Source: UBA2883 sp050873965 (GTDB taxonomy: Bacteria > Cyanobacteriota > Vampirovibrionia > Gastranaerophilales > Gastranaerophilaceae). Taken from it: 27,095 bases of DNA. The stretch's first letter is position 1; each line of letters starts with the position of its first letter. Location of the stretch: the NCBI GenBank assembly GCA_050873965.1, contig JBNMJS010000017.1:1-27095 (forward strand), given 5' to 3'. Positions 23,945 to 27,095 of this stretch are shown here, one piece after another. Position numbers and translations under genes: made by a program. The notes below the pieces were generated by a model, which did no database searches, had not been told where the DNA came from, and saw nothing but the letters and a program-made list of their open reading frames with translations.

Positions 23945-23976
23945 TAAGGTAACACAATATAAATTGTGTTACCTTA
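23945..23976. repeat. 32-bp palindrome, copy B
   Basis: TAAGGTAACACAAT (23945-23958) pairs perfectly with 23963-23976 around ATAA, a 14-bp stem with no T-tract. It lies about 20 bp upstream of the argS -35. Both copies are flanked on their outer sides by TATCGTG or its complement. Confidence 0.85.
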
Positions 23977-23997
23977 TCGTGTAAAAAATAACCTCTC

Positions 23998-24025
23998 TTT
24001 ACCGTATCTCTGTTTGTTTTATAAT
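23998..24025 (+). promoter_or_regulatory. argS promoter
   Basis: TTTACC (23998-24003), a 16-bp spacer and a consensus TATAAT (24020-24025). The leader would be about 20-25 nt, so no T-box fits between promoter and gene. Confidence 0.6.
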
Positions 24026-24053
24026 TAAATAAAGAATAATATGAGAGGTGAAA

Positions 24054-25763
24054 ATGTTTAAAGATTTTATATTAAAAGATACAGAATTAGCAATAAAACA
24101 AGCAGTTGAAGCAAAAGAACTTGGACAAATGGGCTCTACAGATGGAATTAACCTTGTTGTAGAGAAACCAAAAAATCCTGATTTCGGGGACTTTGCAATT
24201 AACGTTTCATCTCTTGCACGTAATGCAAGAATTGCTCCACCAATGATTGCAAATGCAATCGTTAAACATTTACCAACAACAGATTACACAACATCTGTAA
24301 TTGGTGGTTTCATCAATTTCAAATTGAGTGACAAAGTTCTTGCTAACGTTATCAAAGAAATTTTAGAAAAGAAAGAAAACTTCGGTAAACCTGAACATAT
24401 CGAAAAAGAAAAAATTATCCTTGAATACGTATCAGCAAACCCAACTGGTCCATTCCATATTGGTCACGGCAGATGGGCAGCAATGGGTAGTGCATTAGCA
24501 AACTTACTAAAATTCTACGGTCACGACGTATATCAAGAATTCTATATAAATGATGCAGGTAGTCAAATTCAAAAACTAGGACGTTCTTTAAACATAAGAG
24601 TTAAACAAGAATTAGGCGAAAATGTTGACTTTCCTGAAGACGAAGAAGAAAGAAAAAATTATTACGCTGGTGAATATTTAATCCCAGTAGCAAAACAATT
24701 CTTGCAAGAACACGAACCTACAGACGATATTACCATTTTGTCTGATTATGCAAAACAATATATGGAAAAAGTTCAAAAAGACTTGCTAGAAAAATTCAAA
24801 GTTCATTTTGACAAATTCTACTCAGAATTAGATTTACACAAATCTGGTAAAGTAGAAAAATGCTACAAACAATTAGAAAATAGTGGCAAACTATACGAAA
24901 AAGAAGGTGCAATTTGGTTCAAATCATCTGAATATGGTGATGACCAAGATAGAGTAATCAAAAAAGCAGATGGTTCAAACACATACCTAACTGCCGACAT
25001 TGCATACCATATCGACAAAATTGAAAGAGGTTTTGATAGACTTATCAATATTTGGGGTGCAGACCACCACGGATATGTACCAAGAGTAAAAGCATCTATC
25101 GAAGCTTTAGGCTACAACCCAGACAAATTAGAAGTTTTACTTGGTCAACTTGTTAATCTTATCATAAATGGTGAAGAGGTTAGAATGGGTAAACGTCGTA
25201 AAATGGTAACATTAGAAGAACTTATTGATGAAGTTGGTGTTGATGCAACAAGATTTTGGATGTCTATGAGAAGCATTGATACAACTCTAGACTTCGATAT
25301 TGAACTAGCAAAACGCTCAACTGATGAAAACCCAGTATTCTACGTTCAATACGCACATGCCAGAGCTTGCTCAATCTTGAGAAATGCTGTAAAAGAAAAA
25401 GTTAATGCTGAAACAGGCGAAACAACACCAGCACCAATGACAGAACAAGAACTAGAAGAAACTCTTAAAAACTTCAATGTAGATAGTATGATAAAAGCCG
25501 TTCCAACTGCTAAAAAACTTATCTTAAAACTTGAAGAATTCAAATCTATGATTGATTATTCAGCACAAACAAGAGCCGTTTATACAATTTGTAGATATGT
25601 TCAAGATTTGGCTGGTGAATTCCATTCATTCTACAATTCAAACAGAGTAATTTGCGAAGACAAAGACCTTATGAAATCAAGAATTTGTTTGATTTACGCA
25701 ATCAAAACTGTATTAAAAAATGCTCTTGATATTCTTGCAGTAAATGCTCCAGAAAAAATGTAG
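24054..25763 (+). CDS. argS: Arginyl-tRNA synthetase
   Basis: A 569-aa class I synthetase that charges tRNA-Arg. Seen: the N-terminal ArgRS additional domain (KPKNPDFGDFAINVSSLAR), the HIGH signature FHIGHGR (HIGH at 135-138) preceded by EYVSANPTGP, FYINDAGSQI, WGADHHGYVPRVKASIEALGY, and RMGKRRKMVTLEELIDEVGVDATRFWM in the place of the KMSKS loop (near 378-385). The C-terminal DALR anticodon-binding domain begins near VQYAHARACSIL and ends with the typical VNAPEKM. The start at 24054 is chosen because GAGAGGTG precedes it by 3-5 nt; a GTG two codons upstream lies inside that site. It has its own promoter and terminator. Confidence 0.97.
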   Translation: MFKDFILKDTELAIKQAVEAKELGQMGSTDGINLVVEKPKNPDFGDFAINVSSLARNARIAPPMIANAIVKHLPTTDYTTSVIGGFINFKLSDKVLANVIKEILEKKENFGKPEHIEKEKIILEYVSANPTGPFHIGHGRWAAMGSALANLLKFYGHDVYQEFYINDAGSQIQKLGRSLNIRVKQELGENVDFPEDEEERKNYYAGEYLIPVAKQFLQEHEPTDDITILSDYAKQYMEKVQKDLLEKFKVHFDKFYSELDLHKSGKVEKCYKQLENSGKLYEKEGAIWFKSSEYGDDQDRVIKKADGSNTYLTADIAYHIDKIERGFDRLINIWGADHHGYVPRVKASIEALGYNPDKLEVLLGQLVNLIINGEEVRMGKRRKMVTLEELIDEVGVDATRFWMSMRSIDTTLDFDIELAKRSTDENPVFYVQYAHARACSILRNAVKEKVNAETGETTPAPMTEQELEETLKNFNVDSMIKAVPTAKKLILKLEEFKSMIDYSAQTRAVYTICRYVQDLAGEFHSFYNSNRVICEDKDLMKSRICLIYAIKTVLKNALDILAVNAPEKM

Positions 25764-25780
25764 AAAAAATATAATTAACA

Positions 25781-25811
25781 GTAAAAGCCGTCCTATATGG
25801 ACGGCTTTTAC
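25781..25811. terminator. Bidirectional intrinsic terminator after argS
   Basis: GTAAAAGCCGTCC (25781-25793) pairs perfectly with GGACGGCTTTTAC (25799-25811) around TATAT. Its right arm abuts the stop codon of the minus-strand lipase fragment, so it can serve both genes. Confidence 0.9.
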
Positions 25812-26119
25812 TATATAAGTACTTCCAAAACTTCATTTATTTCTTCATTACTTAAATCTTGGAAACGTTTACCTTTATATTTATCTAAAATATATTGTTC
25901 TTTAGATTTATGATTAGCACCACATCGTCTTACATATTCTTTAACATGTGTCCCATTTTGTTTAACATAACTTCCGACATTAACAATACCATTACAAGTA
26001 TTATTAATATTTTTCTTAAAATCTTCAAAAACTTTAAGAATATTTGTTGAATTTAATTCTGTTCTATCATATAGATTATCATAATTTTCCAAAAAAATGA
26101 TTTTTAAAAAAATGACCAT
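25811..26119 (-). pseudogene. 3' part of frameshifted class 3 lipase gene
   Basis: This frame overlaps the end of the lipase frame by 41 nt and continues it in the +1 frame. The ATG at 26117-26119 has no ribosome site. The useful sequence starts at about LENYDNLYDRTEL, after the T7 tract at 26091-26097. It has a plausible protein end: YVKQNGTHVKEYVRRCGANHKS resembles the short GTxVxxYxR motif common near the ends of bacterial and phage proteins, followed by a helical KGKRFQDLSNEEINEVLEVLI. Removing one T from the tract would join both frames into about 295 residues. It uses TAG, like its neighbours. Confidence 0.7.
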
Positions 26120-26693
26120 TTCGCTTAAGCAAATAACATTTACCTACATTTAATAATATGCTAGAATTTGTAAAAATATCACCTATTGAACAATAATTTA
26201 TAATATCATTTAATGAAGTTTGAGGATTTTTAAAAAATTCATTATTTGTAATAATATTTTTACATCCCCAAGGTAAAAATGTTACTGCTGATTTTACAGG
26301 ACGTTTAATTGCCAACATTTGTGCCAAAGAACCTCCTAATGAATGTCCGACTACTACAATATTACTAGCCCCATATTTACTTGCCAATGAATCATAAAAA
26401 TCAATCAACTCATACAATTGATAAGGAATTTTATTTACTAACATCTTAAAATCATTTTTATAATCATTAACTTCATCTGAACCTCTAACAACAATAACCA
26501 ACTCATTATTATTTTCTATAGCATACGCACAAAAACCTGTTTGTTCAGACTTTTTTATATCAACTATATTTTCATTATAATACTGTATCATTTTCAAATC
26601 ATCGTATGATGCCTCACACATTCTTTTATAAATCTTATGTTTTTCAACCTCAGATTTTTCATAATAACTTGCATTTGTATAAAATTTTGTCAT
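26079..26693 (-). CDS. Class 3 lipase-like alpha/beta hydrolase, 5' part of broken gene
   Basis: A 204-aa alpha/beta hydrolase of the lipase class 3 family. Seen: LVIVVRGSDEVNDYKND (the oxyanion-loop strand, near 65-81), VVGHSLGGSLAQ with nucleophile Ser118, CSIGDIF with likely acid Asp172, and GHFFKNH with His194 or His199 as the likely catalytic base. The substrate is unknown, and there is no signal peptide. The start at 26693 is chosen because AAAGGAG lies 8 nt upstream; an ATG 14 codons earlier precedes that site. The frame ends at a TGA, the only TGA stop among the genes here, shortly after a run of seven T. The real protein probably continued into the 25811-26119 frame. Confidence 0.8.
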   Translation of the reverse strand: MTKFYTNASYYEKSEVEKHKIYKRMCEASYDDLKMIQYYNENIVDIKKSEQTGFCAYAIENNNELVIVVRGSDEVNDYKNDFKMLVNKIPYQLYELIDFYDSLASKYGASNIVVVGHSLGGSLAQMLAIKRPVKSAVTFLPWGCKNIITNNEFFKNPQTSLNDIINYCSIGDIFTNSSILLNVGKCYLLKRNGHFFKNHFFGKL

Positions 26694-26738
26694 AATAAAT
26701 AACTCCTTTCTATAATTCTTACGACTAAAATACAAAAT

Positions 26739-26767
26739 TTGATATAATTATCATAATTTGCTATAAT
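26739..26767 (+). promoter_or_regulatory. Strong promoter giving a leaderless mRNA
   Basis: TTGATA (26739-26744), exactly 17 bp, then TATAAT (26762-26767). The ATG of the next gene follows after 7 nt, at the expected transcription start. No Shine-Dalgarno is present. Confidence 0.7.
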
Positions 26768-26774
26768 CAAAATT

Positions 26775-27095
26775 ATGAAATTTATACAAAAAATATCCAA
26801 CACTTTAAAAACATATTATTTCAATATGCTTTTTTTATTTTTACCACTCGATTTTTTCTGTATAAAATATTTTATTATTATCTCTAAGAAACTACGACTT
26901 ATTGTAGAACCTTTTATAACGTTCTTATTTATTACATTTTCATATCTTTACATTAAACACTCTTTTATAACAAAAATTTGTAATGAAGAACATAATATTT
27001 TCAAAAATATTATTGATAAAATTAAACAATTACCTATTTATAAATTTATAATACCTATTCTTGCATTATTACCTTTAACTACGAACATAATATTA
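26775..27095 (+). CDS. Membrane protein, truncated by the window end
   Basis: An open frame of 107 codons without a stop runs to the end of the window. The protein begins MKFIQKISNTLKTYYFNM and has hydrophobic segments at about residues 17-36, 46-60 and 90-107, separated by short basic loops (KKLRLIVEP, IKHSFITK, EEHNIFKNIIDKIKQL). This is a multi-pass membrane protein pattern, with many Phe, Ile and Tyr. No family can be named from the part visible. A near-consensus promoter places the transcription start at the ATG, supporting both the gene and this start. Confidence 0.7.
   Translation, partial: MKFIQKISNTLKTYYFNMLFLFLPLDFFCIKYFIIISKKLRLIVEPFITFLFITFSYLYIKHSFITKICNEEHNIFKNIIDKIKQLPIYKFIIPILALLPLTTNIIL

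Noticed and set aside
23805..23976. The paired palindromes as a CRISPR array
   Set aside because: There are only two units, in opposite orientation with a 108-bp interval, and each is itself palindromic. No cas gene is nearby.
23945..24053. T-box or other amino-acid-sensing leader for argS
   Set aside because: The promoter leaves only about 20-25 nt before the gene, and no T-box core or terminator is present.
26079..26081. TGA recoded as an amino acid in the lipase
   Set aside because: The codon directly after the TGA is TAA, so recoding would not extend the protein, and no other gene needs it.
1..27095. Prophage, insertion sequence or integrated element covering the 14.6-23.8 kb block
   Set aside because: No transposase, integrase, phage structural gene, tRNA-end duplication or composition break was seen; the flanking genes look like normal chromosome.

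Overview
The window is low-GC DNA carrying about 24 densely packed genes on both strands. It looks chromosomal: there is no rRNA, tRNA, CRISPR array, integrase or transposase. An LPS-export permease of the LptF/LptG family and a GT9 (heptosyltransferase-type) glycosyltransferase imply a Gram-negative envelope. Several proteins match, from memory, families I associate with gut Cyanobacteriota-related bacteria (Vampirovibrionia/Melainabacteria, order Gastranaerophilales): a protein with an N-terminal CPHG...CPIC motif, and others with short SFxG or SFGMAF peptides. That assignment is an inference; no search was possible.

Layout. 1-1950: small hypothetical, a repeat-bearing gap, flavin reductase and a two-domain XRE regulator, all minus strand. 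2140-4954 (plus): small membrane protein, mtnA, LptF/G permease. 4958-7174 (minus): SFGMAF protein, HEAT-like repeat protein and a DprA-like Rossmann protein. 7258-11974: pcrA, a tiny secreted protein (minus), pth and a TPR protein. 12036-14540: small acidic protein (minus), GT9 transferase, secreted lytic transglycosylase. 14608-23783 is a 9-kb minus-strand block of five proteins without clear orthologues: a three-gene overlapping operon, a 944-aa protein with a GNAT-like C-terminus, and a 1144-aa protein ending in an ABC1/UbiB-like kinase domain. 24054-27095: argS, a frameshifted class 3 lipase (minus) and a truncated membrane protein gene.

Housekeeping genes (pcrA, pth, argS, mtnA, LPS genes) are interleaved with lineage-specific genes. 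Convergent pairs are usually separated by perfect A-stem-T hairpins that can terminate in both directions. Two initiation styles coexist. Most genes have a GAGG or AAGGAG Shine-Dalgarno site 5-8 nt upstream. A few instead have a -10 hexamer ending 6-7 nt before the ATG and no Shine-Dalgarno, as expected for leaderless mRNAs. Of the 23 genes with an apparently authentic stop, 14 use TAA, 9 TAG and none TGA; the only TGA ends the truncated lipase frame.

The most novel-looking material is the 14.6-24.0 kb block: the kinase fusion with a glycine-rich rather than alanine-rich nucleotide loop, the paired 32-bp palindromes between it and argS, and the structured 5' leader of the CPHG/CPIC operon.
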